Positions 50,319 to 58,529 of a stretch of DNA of 64,000 nucleotides are shown here, piece after piece (the first letter of the stretch is position 1; each line of letters starts with the position of its first letter). The notes beneath the pieces were generated by a model. That model saw nothing but the letters and a program-made list of their open reading frames with translations. It was not told the origin of the DNA and did no database searches. The DNA is taken from NCBI GenBank assembly GCA_947625305.1, contig CANQNW010000009.1, positions 30,829-94,828 of the forward strand, given 5' to 3'. The position numbers and the translations under genes are program-made. This DNA comes from Candidatus Gastranaerophilales bacterium. GTDB lineage: Bacteria > Cyanobacteriota > Vampirovibrionia > Gastranaerophilales > Gastranaerophilaceae.

Positions 50319-51959
50319 ATGAAAAAAATAATATATTTATTGTTAATTATACTTGCGGGGATATGTACTCAGAGTTGTTATGCATCTGATAATAATGTTG
50401 CTGTCAGAGTAGGAATCAGCAATACTAATTTTAATACGTATTTATTTAACGAGATTGAATTTAATGATGCTCAAAATTTGGTTGTAATGGATTCTGCTAC
50501 GGGATATACCGTTCCTGAAAATAATAATATAAGTATATATAAAATAACATCGGAAAATAATTTATTTAGAATTTATCAAGACGGTGAACTTGTTGCAAGA
50601 AATTTAACCGGGCCGATTTTAATAAGGTCGATTTCTGAGGATAAATTAATCCCAATAAACGGTCTAAAACGAAAAGGCAAACAGGCTCTTTATAGAGGCT
50701 ACATTGAATTAACAAGAAGCAAAAAGGATATAAGTAAATTTGCAATAGTAAATGTATTAAGTTTAAAAAACTATTTAAGAGGAGTTGTTCCGAATGAAAT
50801 GCCTGTAAAATTTGGGCTTGAAGCATTAAAAGCCCAGACGGTTGCCGCAAGAAATTATGCTGTTACACCGAGAGTTAAAGCATATCAAGAATTTGACCTT
50901 TGTGATTCGGTTGCTTGTCAGGTATATTACGGCGCTAATACAGAAGAACCTTTGTCAGATAAGGCGATAGATGAAACAAACGGAATAATTGCAACCGATA
51001 AGGAGGATAAACCGATTTTAGCCTTATACAGTTCTACGGCAGGCGGATATACAGAAAGCTATGAGTATGCATTTTCGGATCCTTCTACAAAACAGTTTCC
51101 TTCTAATGATATTCCTTATTTAACTGCAGTTCCTGATGATAAAAAATTTAAACCGCTGGAGGATGAAAAATCAGCAGAAGAATTTTATATGTCTAAACCC
51201 GAGGCATTTGATGATATGTCCCCGTATTACAGATGGTCTAAAGAATGGACTAAAGATGAACTTCAATCTGTTTTAGCAAAAACACTTATAGCTCAATCAA
51301 AAACAGGATTTATCTCTCCTGCTTTGACTAATGCTGAAGATTTCGGTGAACTTCAGTCCATAAAAGTTATTAAAAGAGGGAAATCGGGTAAAATAATTAA
51401 ACTTGAAATCGTAACGGATAAAAATACTTTCACGGTTCAAAAAGAACTGGTTATAAGAAGATGTTTTCAAAAAAATGCAATATCGCTTCCGAGTGCAAAT
51501 TTCGTAATTACATATATTGATTCCGAAACTCCCGTATATAAATTTAACGGCGGAGGTTTCGGGCATGGTGTGGGATTAAGTCAATGGGGTGCAGGTAAAA
51601 TGGCATCTCTGGGATATTCTTATGATGAAATTCTTCAGCATTATTATAAGGGAATAAAGCTTTCTACAATGCCCGCTAAATTGTATAAATATAAACCTTA
51701 TACAGATACTTTTTATGCTAAGAAAAAATCTGATGCTTATTTGGTTATAAAAAATTCTGACAATATAAAATCCTTTAAAATAACCCTTAATGACAGAGAA
51801 ATTGATACAAAAAAATTATTCGGGAGCGAAAAAAAATATAATTTATCTCATTATCTTTTAGACGGTTTAAATAAAATTAAAGTTGAAATTACGGAGGATT
51901 CGGGCTCTGAAGTCGAGGCTCAAGTTTACATTATAGTTAAAGAGGCAGATAATGAGTAA
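50319..51959 (+). CDS. spoIID: SpoIID/LytB-domain protein (peptidoglycan-associated)
   Basis: The protein has about 546 residues. A signal peptide leads the sequence (MKKIIYLLLIILAGICTQSC). The SpoIID domain shows LKNYLRGVVPNEMPVKFGLE, ALKAQTVAARNYAV, a Cys pair region (LCDSVACQVYYG), STAGGYTESYEYAF and GGGFGHGVGLSQWGAGKMA. SpoIID is a lytic transglycosylase in spore formers, but homologues are also found in non-sporulating bacteria including Cyanobacteria, where they act on the cell wall. The C-terminal 110 residues are beta-rich. Start at ATG 50319 with AGGA upstream. It overlaps murJ by 8 bp, which suggests a joint wall-synthesis operon. Confidence 0.9.
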   Translation: MKKIIYLLLIILAGICTQSCYASDNNVAVRVGISNTNFNTYLFNEIEFNDAQNLVVMDSATGYTVPENNNISIYKITSENNLFRIYQDGELVARNLTGPILIRSISEDKLIPINGLKRKGKQALYRGYIELTRSKKDISKFAIVNVLSLKNYLRGVVPNEMPVKFGLEALKAQTVAARNYAVTPRVKAYQEFDLCDSVACQVYYGANTEEPLSDKAIDETNGIIATDKEDKPILALYSSTAGGYTESYEYAFSDPSTKQFPSNDIPYLTAVPDDKKFKPLEDEKSAEEFYMSKPEAFDDMSPYYRWSKEWTKDELQSVLAKTLIAQSKTGFISPALTNAEDFGELQSIKVIKRGKSGKIIKLEIVTDKNTFTVQKELVIRRCFQKNAISLPSANFVITYIDSETPVYKFNGGGFGHGVGLSQWGAGKMASLGYSYDEILQHYYKGIKLSTMPAKLYKYKPYTDTFYAKKKSDAYLVIKNSDNIKSFKITLNDREIDTKKLFGSEKKYNLSHYLLDGLNKIKVEITEDSGSEVEAQVYIIVKEADNE

Positions 51960-53532
51960 GGAAAATTCATTATTAAAAGCTGCTTGGCTTATTGCTTTTG
52001 TAACTATAATATCAAAATTTGTCGGATTTTTGAGAGATGTTTGCATCGCAAATTATTACGGAGCGGGGCTTGTATCTGATGCATATTTTTATGCTTATCA
52101 AATACCCTCTTTAGCAATAATATTAATGGGCGGAGTAGGAGGGCCATTCCATAGCGCTACTGTCAGTGTATTTGCAAAACTGGTAAATCCTGATGATAAA
52201 ATGCCTTCTGAAAAGGTGAATAAGCTATTCAATACCTTTTTAACCGGGTCTTTTATCTTTTTTGCGATTTTTTCAGTATTAATATTTATTTTTTCGGATG
52301 AAATATTAGGATTTATAATCCACGGTGATAATGCAGAATTAGTCAATTTGGCGGGTGTTCACCTTAGAATAATGACTCCTGTTATATTAATAGGAGGTAT
52401 AATCGGAATTTATTACGGGCTTTTGATTACCTACAGAAGTTTTTTACTTCCTAATATATCTCCCGTGCTTATGAGTTTAAGTATTATATCAATTATTGCA
52501 TTTTCTAAAGGCGATAATTTAGGGATATCACTTGCCGTTGCAACTTCTATAGGTGCTGTGCTTCAATTTATAGTTCAGTTTCCTGCCGTTAAAAAATTAG
52601 GATTTAAAATAAAACCAAACTTGAATTTTAAAAATAATCCCGAATTTAAAAATTTAATTGAACTCGTATTCCCTGCGGCATTGAGTTCAACAATCGGTCA
52701 GATATATGTATATGTTGATATGTTTTTTGCCTCCCAGTTAAAAGAAGGAGCTTGGACTGCGATAGGTTATGCAAACAGAGTTTTCCAGTTTCCTGTCGGG
52801 ATTTTGGTTACGGCATTTCTTGTTCCTTTGTTTCCGATATTTTCTAAACTTGTCGGAGAAAAAAATTATGATGATATAAAATATTATTTTCATAAGGGGG
52901 TCGGGCTTTTAAATTTTGTTGCAATTCCTATTATGTTCGGAATTATAATGCTCGCATATGATGCGGTGCAGTTGATTTTCCAAAGAGGCGAATTTGATTC
53001 TCATGCTACATATATGGTATCTCAAGCGCTTATATTCTTATCATTTGCAATAATTCCTTATGTATTTAGGGATTCAATAACAAGAATTTTTTATTCCTTT
53101 AATGATTCAAAAACCCCGTTTTTAGTTGCGTTTTCTTCCATAATTTTAAAATTTATATTAAACAGTTTATTTATAGAAAAACTCGGAATAGCTGCAATAA
53201 CACTGTCAACTTCGCTTGTAACATTATTTAATGCATCATTACTCGGAATAATTTTACTAAAACGTATTAATCTTGATTATAAAATATACTTTAAAAATAT
53301 ATTTAAAATGTTAATTGCGGCAATTTTGGCATTTTCTATTAACTTTGTAATTTATAAATATTGGACTTGCGATGCAAACTCTTGGATAATGCTTGCTGTT
53401 AAGACCTTTAGTATTTTTATATTCAGCATGACGTTGTATGTAATATTTGCGGCAATATTTAAAATAGAATATGTAGGAGAACTTCTTGAAAGAATTAAAA
53501 ACTATATCAGAGGGAAATTTATCCGCCGATAA
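51952..53532 (+). CDS. murJ: Lipid II flippase MurJ
   Basis: MurJ moves lipid-linked peptidoglycan precursors across the cytoplasmic membrane. The 526-residue protein has about 14 membrane spans. The N-terminal signature is TIISKFVGFLRDVCIANYYG, followed by AGLVSDAYFYAYQIPSL. Other conserved parts are FPAALSSTIGQIYVYVDMFF, FPVGILVTAFLVPLFPIFSK and FQRGEFDSHATYMVSQALIF. The gene starts inside the end of spoIID (ATG within the last codons) and its own end overlaps tsaC by 47 bp. The three are thus tightly co-expressed. The pairing of spoIID with murJ supports a wall-growth function for both. Confidence 0.95.
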   Translation: MSKENSLLKAAWLIAFVTIISKFVGFLRDVCIANYYGAGLVSDAYFYAYQIPSLAIILMGGVGGPFHSATVSVFAKLVNPDDKMPSEKVNKLFNTFLTGSFIFFAIFSVLIFIFSDEILGFIIHGDNAELVNLAGVHLRIMTPVILIGGIIGIYYGLLITYRSFLLPNISPVLMSLSIISIIAFSKGDNLGISLAVATSIGAVLQFIVQFPAVKKLGFKIKPNLNFKNNPEFKNLIELVFPAALSSTIGQIYVYVDMFFASQLKEGAWTAIGYANRVFQFPVGILVTAFLVPLFPIFSKLVGEKNYDDIKYYFHKGVGLLNFVAIPIMFGIIMLAYDAVQLIFQRGEFDSHATYMVSQALIFLSFAIIPYVFRDSITRIFYSFNDSKTPFLVAFSSIILKFILNSLFIEKLGIAAITLSTSLVTLFNASLLGIILLKRINLDYKIYFKNIFKMLIAAILAFSINFVIYKYWTCDANSWIMLAVKTFSIFIFSMTLYVIFAAIFKIEYVGELLERIKNYIRGKFIRR

Positions 53533-54094
53533 TATAAATAAAATCCTAAATGATGGCGGAGTTATAGCATTTGTAACAGATACAGTCTGGGGAATAGGCA
53601 CACTGCCTGATAATAAAAAAGGGGTAGATAAAATCTATGAAATTAAAAACAGGGACAGGTCTAAACCTTTAATATTAATGTCAAATAAAACGGAATACCT
53701 TTTTCCGTATTTAAAAGAAGTAACTCCTTTAGTAAAAAGCTTATCTGATAAGTATTTTTCGGGGGCTTTAACTATTGTAGCCGAAAAGTCTGATAAAACA
53801 CCTGATATTATTACCTCGGGTAAAAATACCGTCGGGATAAGAGTACCCGATAATGAATTTTTTAAGAATTTATGTTCTCTAATTGATGGGCACGTCCTTG
53901 CCACAACAAGTGCTAATCTATCGGGCATGCCGTCATCAAAAACCTATGAGCAGGCTTTAAATTCTATAGGTAACCTTGTTGATATTGTTTTTGATGATTA
54001 CGGATATACCTGTAAGGGCTTGGAATCAACAGTTGTACTTGTTGAAGAAAATTCCCGCAAGATTTTAAGACAAGGTGCTATATATTTAAATTAG
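53486..54094 (+). CDS. tsaC: Threonylcarbamoyl-AMP synthase (Sua5/YciO/YrdC family)
   Basis: TsaC makes threonylcarbamoyl-AMP from threonine, bicarbonate and ATP for the t6A37 modification of ANN-decoding tRNAs. The 202-residue protein has the YrdC nucleotide/threonine pocket GGVIAFVTDTVWGIGTLPDN, KNRDRSKPLILMSN, the SGKNTVGIRVPDNEFFKNL region and ATTSANLSGMPSS. The start is TTG 53486, with GGAGA at about 7 nt upstream inside murJ; the resulting 47-bp overlap is long but the ribosome site is good. Only the core YrdC domain is present, not the extended Sua5 form. The stop overlaps the convergent gene by four bases. Confidence 0.88.
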   Translation: MKELKTISEGNLSADNINKILNDGGVIAFVTDTVWGIGTLPDNKKGVDKIYEIKNRDRSKPLILMSNKTEYLFPYLKEVTPLVKSLSDKYFSGALTIVAEKSDKTPDIITSGKNTVGIRVPDNEFFKNLCSLIDGHVLATTSANLSGMPSSKTYEQALNSIGNLVDIVFDDYGYTCKGLESTVVLVEENSRKILRQGAIYLN

Positions 54095-54840
54095 TCTTCA
54101 AAAGAATTAAAGTTCGGTACTTTAATTATGTCGCCATTATGAATCACGCATTTTGTATAATCTTTATATGTACCCATTTCAGGATGATAAGGACCCCAGC
54201 CGTAGTCTTCAAGTTTATTATTAGCCTTAATTCTTCCGTCTTTTATGTCAAATAATTCTTTAAAGTCTTCAACATTTACATTTGCTTTCATAAAGAAATA
54301 AGTATATCTGCCGTCTGCATAAACTTCAGCTACTTCATCACGGGTGGATTTTTTATCTTCTAATTCAGCTAAGTTTAATAAATATTCTGCCTTTTCACTG
54401 TCGCTTAAATTGTCATCATAGAGTTTTTCTCTGACTTGCGCAATTTTATTATCCGTTAAATCAATTCTTTCAGGGATTTTAATTGTTTCGGGAGTATTGC
54501 CTTCTTCATTTAAATTATTAAATGCCGCAATAAATTCGGGAGATACATTATAAACTTCTGCGGTTTCCTCTAATGATACAGAATCACTGTATGGAATTTC
54601 AACCGAGTTAAAAGTATATTTATCAATTTGTTTAGCTGTACAGCTTGCCATCTGCGAAAGTAACAAAGCAATTAATGCGCCTGTGGTCAGGCATCTTTTT
54701 GCTGTTTTTGTCTTTCCTTTATGTTGTTTTTCAAAAGAGTCTTTTTTTACATATTGTTCATGAAAATTTTCTGCGTTTGTAACAGGGATATCAATTTGAT
54801 TTCTGTAATTTTGACCAAAACTAATAGAGTTAATATTCAT
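54091..54840 (-). CDS. Single-pass envelope protein with LysM-like repeats
   Basis: The 249-residue protein has a long basic N-terminal region. A hydrophobic segment of about 16 residues follows (CLTTGALIALLLSQMASC, residues 49-66), ending in a Cys that could be lipidated, but the long N-region is atypical of lipoproteins. Two stretches look like degenerate LysM modules, which bind peptidoglycan: SLEETAEVYNVSPEFIAAFN with the ending TIKIPERI, and YFFMKANVNVEDFKELF with the ending GDIIKVPN. A role in anchoring or binding the cell wall is the best guess. The gene converges on tsaC and is divergent from the repeat-protein gene. Confidence 0.5.
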   Translation of the reverse strand: MNINSISFGQNYRNQIDIPVTNAENFHEQYVKKDSFEKQHKGKTKTAKRCLTTGALIALLLSQMASCTAKQIDKYTFNSVEIPYSDSVSLEETAEVYNVSPEFIAAFNNLNEEGNTPETIKIPERIDLTDNKIAQVREKLYDDNLSDSEKAEYLLNLAELEDKKSTRDEVAEVYADGRYTYFFMKANVNVEDFKELFDIKDGRIKANNKLEDYGWGPYHPEMGTYKDYTKCVIHNGDIIKVPNFNSFED

Positions 54841-54961
54841 AATTTTGCCTTTCTTGTTGTTATTTTTAATGAGTATAAATATTTAAAATTGACTAATTTT
54901 TGAAACATGTTAATATTTCTTTACAAAATTCAAAAAATTCTAAAGTTATAGAAATTTATTC

Positions 54962-55948
54962 CGATAAAGTACTTTGTGTAGTAGTAAGAAAAAAAGGAGT
55001 GTATTATATGTCAGATTTTTCAAATTTTAAGGATTACTTAACGGGGAAAGTAAAGAATGAAGGATATGATCAGAATTTAAAATATAGTAAACTTTCGAAA
55101 AAGGAGATGGAGGATTTTCAGCTGTTTGAATTAGTAGACGGCAAATATGAGATGACAAATGAGTATAAAAATATATTAGATGAAAACGGGAATATATCAA
55201 AAGACGATTTTGCGAGTATATTTTCAAATGAAGAGAACGGGATATCGCAGGAGCAAGCAGAAGCGATATATGATTTCATAGCAGGTGAAGATGGTGACGG
55301 AGTAATGTCTCAGAAGGAGTTTGAAAATCTGGCGAAACTAGGAAGTCATTTATCAACGGACGGAGTAAAGGTTGATAAAGATAAAAACGGATTAACCTTT
55401 AATGAATATGATTTAAAGACGTTAGCATCAATGATATACAATGCGGATAATGATGTGAAGTCAGCAGGAAATAAATCAAAAGAGGAAGAAGAGAAATATA
55501 AACTTGATATAGATTATGATGATGCGTATGGTGTAGATACGTGGGGTATGAAGAAAGGCGATAAATCAAAAGAGGTAAAAGATTTAGAGTTATTTGAGCT
55601 GCAAGAAGACGGGACATATGCGTTATCTGAGGAGTTGCAGGGGATACTTGATAAGAATGGAGACGTAGACAGGAATAAATTTATAGAATATTTGCATATA
55701 GAAGGACGAGAAGATGCATTAACAGAGGAGCAAATCGGACAGATATATGATGTAGTAGCCGGGAAAGACGGCACGATGTCATTAGAAGATTTGAAGGCAT
55801 TATCTCACTTAGGAGAAGAGATATTTCCAAGTAAAGATAAAGATGACAAAGGTGTCAGACTTGATGAACATGATTTAATGGCATTATACAAGAAGATAGA
55901 TGATTGGAAATCGAGTATGGTTCCGACGGGGCCTACAGGACCAACGGG
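54962..55948 (+). repeat. Copy 1 of a 987-bp identical duplication
   Basis: Bases 54962-55948 match 56844-57830 without a difference by eye (offset 1882). The block runs from 46 bp before the first ATG, including the ribosome site, through the shared N-terminal domain and into the first Gly-Pro-Thr codons. It stops abruptly where the repetitive tails begin to differ. Confidence 0.93.
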
Positions 55949-56681
55949 GCCGACAGAGCCGACAGAAACGACTGTTGGACCCGATCCTGAACCTACAGAC
56001 GAACCAACAGAACCAACGGGACCAACAGGACCAACAGAACCGACGGGTCCGACAGGACCGACGGGCCCAACAGAACCGACAGGACCGACGGGCCCAACAG
56101 AACCGACAGGACCGACGGGCCCAACAGAACCGACAGAACCGACAGGACCAACAGGACCAACAGAGCCGACAGAACCTACAGGTCCGACAGGACCGACGGG
56201 GCCAACGGAACCAACAGAACCGACAGGTCCTACAGGACCAACGGGACCGACGGGGCCAACGGAACCAACAGAACCGACAGGTTCGACAGGACCAACAGGT
56301 CCAACCGGTGATGAACCAACTGAACCGACAGATATTCCGTCAAATCCGACAGGTGAAGATATACCCCCTGAAAATCCGACGGAAACTGCTCCGACAACGA
56401 ATCCTACGGGTCCGACACTGCCGGGTGAAACAGATTGGGATCAACCGACGGAAACAGGACCAACAGCAGATCCGACTGGTCCGACATTACCCGGTGAAAC
56501 AGATTGGGATCAGCCAACGGATACACAGCCGCCTGAACCACCGGTTAATACAGGACCGGTAGAATTGGGACCTGAAGATCCGCCGCCAAGAGAACCGGAT
56601 CCGCCACCTCAAGCAGATGAGCCTTCGTGTCCTCCGGAACCAACGGAACCTACAATGCCTGAACCGGAACCTGAATTATAA
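55008..56681 (+). CDS. Tandem repeat-tail protein A (EF-hand-like domain plus Gly-Pro-Thr tail)
   Basis: The protein has 557 residues. It starts at ATG 55008 ([11 protein letters not shown]) with AAGGAG at 8 nt. Residues 1-313 are identical to protein B. They hold two copies of a module of about 130 residues: [20 protein letters not shown], then EENGISQEQ and [14 protein letters not shown]; and [20 protein letters not shown], with [12 protein letters not shown]. The Asp/Asn/Gly loops look like degenerate EF-hands. The tail is collagen-like, with repeated Gly-Pro-Thr and Glu-Pro-Thr triplets, followed by two copies of a 20-residue unit ([15 protein letters not shown]) and a Pro/Glu end. There is no signal peptide, LPXTG motif or membrane span. 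Surface localisation is therefore only inferred from the tail. Confidence 0.75.
   Translation: MSDFSNFKDYLTGKVKNEGYDQNLKYSKLSKKEMEDFQLFELVDGKYEMTNEYKNILDENGNISKDDFASIFSNEENGISQEQAEAIYDFIAGEDGDGVMSQKEFENLAKLGSHLSTDGVKVDKDKNGLTFNEYDLKTLASMIYNADNDVKSAGNKSKEEEEKYKLDIDYDDAYGVDTWGMKKGDKSKEVKDLELFELQEDGTYALSEELQGILDKNGDVDRNKFIEYLHIEGREDALTEEQIGQIYDVVAGKDGTMSLEDLKALSHLGEEIFPSKDKDDKGVRLDEHDLMALYKKIDDWKSSMVPTGPTGPTGPTEPTETTVGPDPEPTDEPTEPTGPTGPTEPTGPTGPTGPTEPTGPTGPTEPTGPTGPTEPTEPTGPTGPTEPTEPTGPTGPTGPTEPTEPTGPTGPTGPTGPTEPTEPTGSTGPTGPTGDEPTEPTDIPSNPTGEDIPPENPTETAPTTNPTGPTLPGETDWDQPTETGPTADPTGPTLPGETDWDQPTDTQPPEPPVNTGPVELGPEDPPPREPDPPPQADEPSCPPEPTEPTMPEPEPEL
55922..56307 (+). repeat. Gly-Pro-Thr / Glu-Pro-Thr coding repeat tract
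   Basis: About 390 bp encode Pro-Thr-Gly and Pro-Thr-Glu triplets in 9-residue blocks of the form GPTGPTEPT. Third codon positions vary between units (ggg, gga, ggt; acg, aca), so the protein repeat has been kept while the DNA has drifted. The tract is clearly richer in G and C than its surroundings. Boundaries are approximate. Confidence 0.85.
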
Positions 56682-56682
56682 T

Positions 56683-56719
56683 AAAAGAGAAAAGACCCTA
56701 TTAGGGTCTTTTCTCTTTT
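56683..56719 (+). terminator. Terminator of repeat-tail gene A
   Basis: An 18-bp perfect stem (AAAAGAGAAAAGACCCTA with its complement) around a one-base centre begins next to the stop codon. It is followed by a run of A/T with several T residues. This is one of the longest hairpins in the window. Confidence 0.85.
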
Positions 56720-56843
56720 ATTAAATTTTTTCAATATGAAATCTCAAAACACCTTACGCTAAATCTTGATATCAGATTGAATGTTTATTGTAAAGAAATG
56801 TTAAAATTTGTTTTAAAAAAACTAAAGTTTTAAAATTATTTGT

Positions 56844-57830
56844 CGATAAAGTACTTTGTGTAGTAGTAAGAAAAAAAGGAGTGTATTATATGTCAGATTT
56901 TTCAAATTTTAAGGATTACTTAACGGGGAAAGTAAAGAATGAAGGATATGATCAGAATTTAAAATATAGTAAACTTTCGAAAAAGGAGATGGAGGATTTT
57001 CAGCTGTTTGAATTAGTAGACGGCAAATATGAGATGACAAATGAGTATAAAAATATATTAGATGAAAACGGGAATATATCAAAAGACGATTTTGCGAGTA
57101 TATTTTCAAATGAAGAGAACGGGATATCGCAGGAGCAAGCAGAAGCGATATATGATTTCATAGCAGGTGAAGATGGTGACGGAGTAATGTCTCAGAAGGA
57201 GTTTGAAAATCTGGCGAAACTAGGAAGTCATTTATCAACGGACGGAGTAAAGGTTGATAAAGATAAAAACGGATTAACCTTTAATGAATATGATTTAAAG
57301 ACGTTAGCATCAATGATATACAATGCGGATAATGATGTGAAGTCAGCAGGAAATAAATCAAAAGAGGAAGAAGAGAAATATAAACTTGATATAGATTATG
57401 ATGATGCGTATGGTGTAGATACGTGGGGTATGAAGAAAGGCGATAAATCAAAAGAGGTAAAAGATTTAGAGTTATTTGAGCTGCAAGAAGACGGGACATA
57501 TGCGTTATCTGAGGAGTTGCAGGGGATACTTGATAAGAATGGAGACGTAGACAGGAATAAATTTATAGAATATTTGCATATAGAAGGACGAGAAGATGCA
57601 TTAACAGAGGAGCAAATCGGACAGATATATGATGTAGTAGCCGGGAAAGACGGCACGATGTCATTAGAAGATTTGAAGGCATTATCTCACTTAGGAGAAG
57701 AGATATTTCCAAGTAAAGATAAAGATGACAAAGGTGTCAGACTTGATGAACATGATTTAATGGCATTATACAAGAAGATAGATGATTGGAAATCGAGTAT
57801 GGTTCCGACGGGGCCTACAGGACCAACGGG
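56844..57830 (+). repeat. Copy 2 of the 987-bp identical duplication
   Basis: This is the second copy of 54962-55948. The next 40 bp upstream remain recognisably similar (both contain CTAAAGTT followed by A/T-rich sequence ending in CGATAAAG) but are clearly diverged, unlike the block itself. Confidence 0.93.
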
Positions 57831-58476
57831 ACCGACGGAACCAACAGGTCCGACAGGTCCAACTGGCCCAACAGGTCCGACAGGTCCAACTGGCCCAACA
57901 GGACCGACAGAACCGACTGAGCCGACAGAACCATCAACTGTTACAACAACGGCAACGGTAACTGCAACAACAACAGATACAGTAACAACGACGACAACAG
58001 ACACGGTAACAACGACGACAACAGATACGGTAACATCTACAACAACAGATACGGTAACATCTACAACAACAGATACCGTAACATCTACAACAACAGATAC
58101 CGTAACGTCCACAACAACAGATACGGTAACAACGACGACAACAGATACCGTGACGACGACAGATACAGTGACAACAACTGATACTGTAACAACAACAAGT
58201 ACTGTCACTACAACCGAAACGACTACGGAAACAATACCCATAAATCCCGGTGGAGAAGATATTGATCCGGAACCTCCGATTCCGACAGGTGACCCGGCTC
58301 CGACAAATGATCCGATACCATCATATGACGAACCTGAACCTTCGTATGACGAACCTGAACCTTCATATGATGAACCTGAACCATCTAATGATCCTGTTCC
58401 ATCAGAGCCTGATATTCCTACATGCCCGCCGGAACCGACGGAGCCGACAATTAGTGAACCGGAACCTGAATTATAA
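56890..58476 (+). CDS. Tandem repeat-tail protein B (EF-hand-like domain plus Thr-Asp-Thr-Val tail)
   Basis: The 528-residue protein starts at ATG 56890 with the same AAGGAG ribosome site as protein A. The first 313 residues are identical to A. The tail is different. A short Gly-Pro-Thr tract (about 30 residues) is followed by some 90 residues built from the 8-residue unit TTTDTVTS, then units of 6 (TTDTVT). Three copies of SYDEPEP come next, and the end [15 protein letters not shown] is close to the end of A. The Thr-rich tail resembles a mucin-like, O-glycosylatable stalk. There is no signal peptide, sorting motif or membrane span. The glycosyltransferase gene converging from 60189 could modify both proteins. 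Confidence 0.75.
   Translation: MSDFSNFKDYLTGKVKNEGYDQNLKYSKLSKKEMEDFQLFELVDGKYEMTNEYKNILDENGNISKDDFASIFSNEENGISQEQAEAIYDFIAGEDGDGVMSQKEFENLAKLGSHLSTDGVKVDKDKNGLTFNEYDLKTLASMIYNADNDVKSAGNKSKEEEEKYKLDIDYDDAYGVDTWGMKKGDKSKEVKDLELFELQEDGTYALSEELQGILDKNGDVDRNKFIEYLHIEGREDALTEEQIGQIYDVVAGKDGTMSLEDLKALSHLGEEIFPSKDKDDKGVRLDEHDLMALYKKIDDWKSSMVPTGPTGPTGPTEPTGPTGPTGPTGPTGPTGPTGPTEPTEPTEPSTVTTTATVTATTTDTVTTTTTDTVTTTTTDTVTSTTTDTVTSTTTDTVTSTTTDTVTSTTTDTVTTTTTDTVTTTDTVTTTDTVTTTSTVTTTETTTETIPINPGGEDIDPEPPIPTGDPAPTNDPIPSYDEPEPSYDEPEPSYDEPEPSNDPVPSEPDIPTCPPEPTEPTISEPEPEL
57964..58210 (+). repeat. 24-bp coding repeat (Thr-Thr-Thr-Asp-Thr-Val-Thr-Ser)
   Basis: Eight or so near-copies of a 24-bp unit encode TTTDTVT with Ser or Thr last, followed by three copies of an 18-bp variant. 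Synonymous differences between units (ACGGTA, ACCGTA, ACGTCC) show selection on the amino acids. A related 21-bp repeat (SYDEPEP, three copies) lies at about 58321-58386. Confidence 0.85.
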
Positions 58477-58498
58477 AACATAATAAACATGTGATATT

Positions 58499-58529
58499 AA
58501 GGAAAGACCTCAAAAAGAGGTCTTTCCTT
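58499..58529. terminator. Terminator between repeat-tail gene B and glycosyltransferase gene
   Basis: A 13-bp stem (AAGGAAAGACCTC with GAGGTCTTTCCTT) surrounds the loop AAAAA. T-rich sequence follows on the + strand (ATTTATT). It overlaps the stop codon of the glycosyltransferase gene on the other strand and may act in both directions. Confidence 0.75.

Noticed and set aside
55900..56562. A frame rich in Gln, Arg and Asp overlapping the Gly-Pro-Thr tract of repeat gene A.
   Set aside because: It is only a frame-shifted reading of the same triplet repeat, which lacks stops in any frame.
54915..56799. A 12-bp inverted pair (ATTTCTTTACAA at 54915-54926 and its complement at 56788-56799) flanking repeat gene A, possibly an invertible segment.
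   Set aside because: The sequence is AT-rich and short, so chance matches are likely. No recombinase gene is nearby.
55922..58386. Tandem repeats considered as a CRISPR array.
   Set aside because: Units are contiguous, in frame, translated and without unique spacers; no cas genes are present.
57687..58490. A long minus-strand frame rich in Val-Thr-Val-Ser opposite the tail of repeat gene B.
   Set aside because: It is the mirror image of the 24-bp coding repeat. It has no promoter or ribosome site and ends in the shared domain of the real gene.
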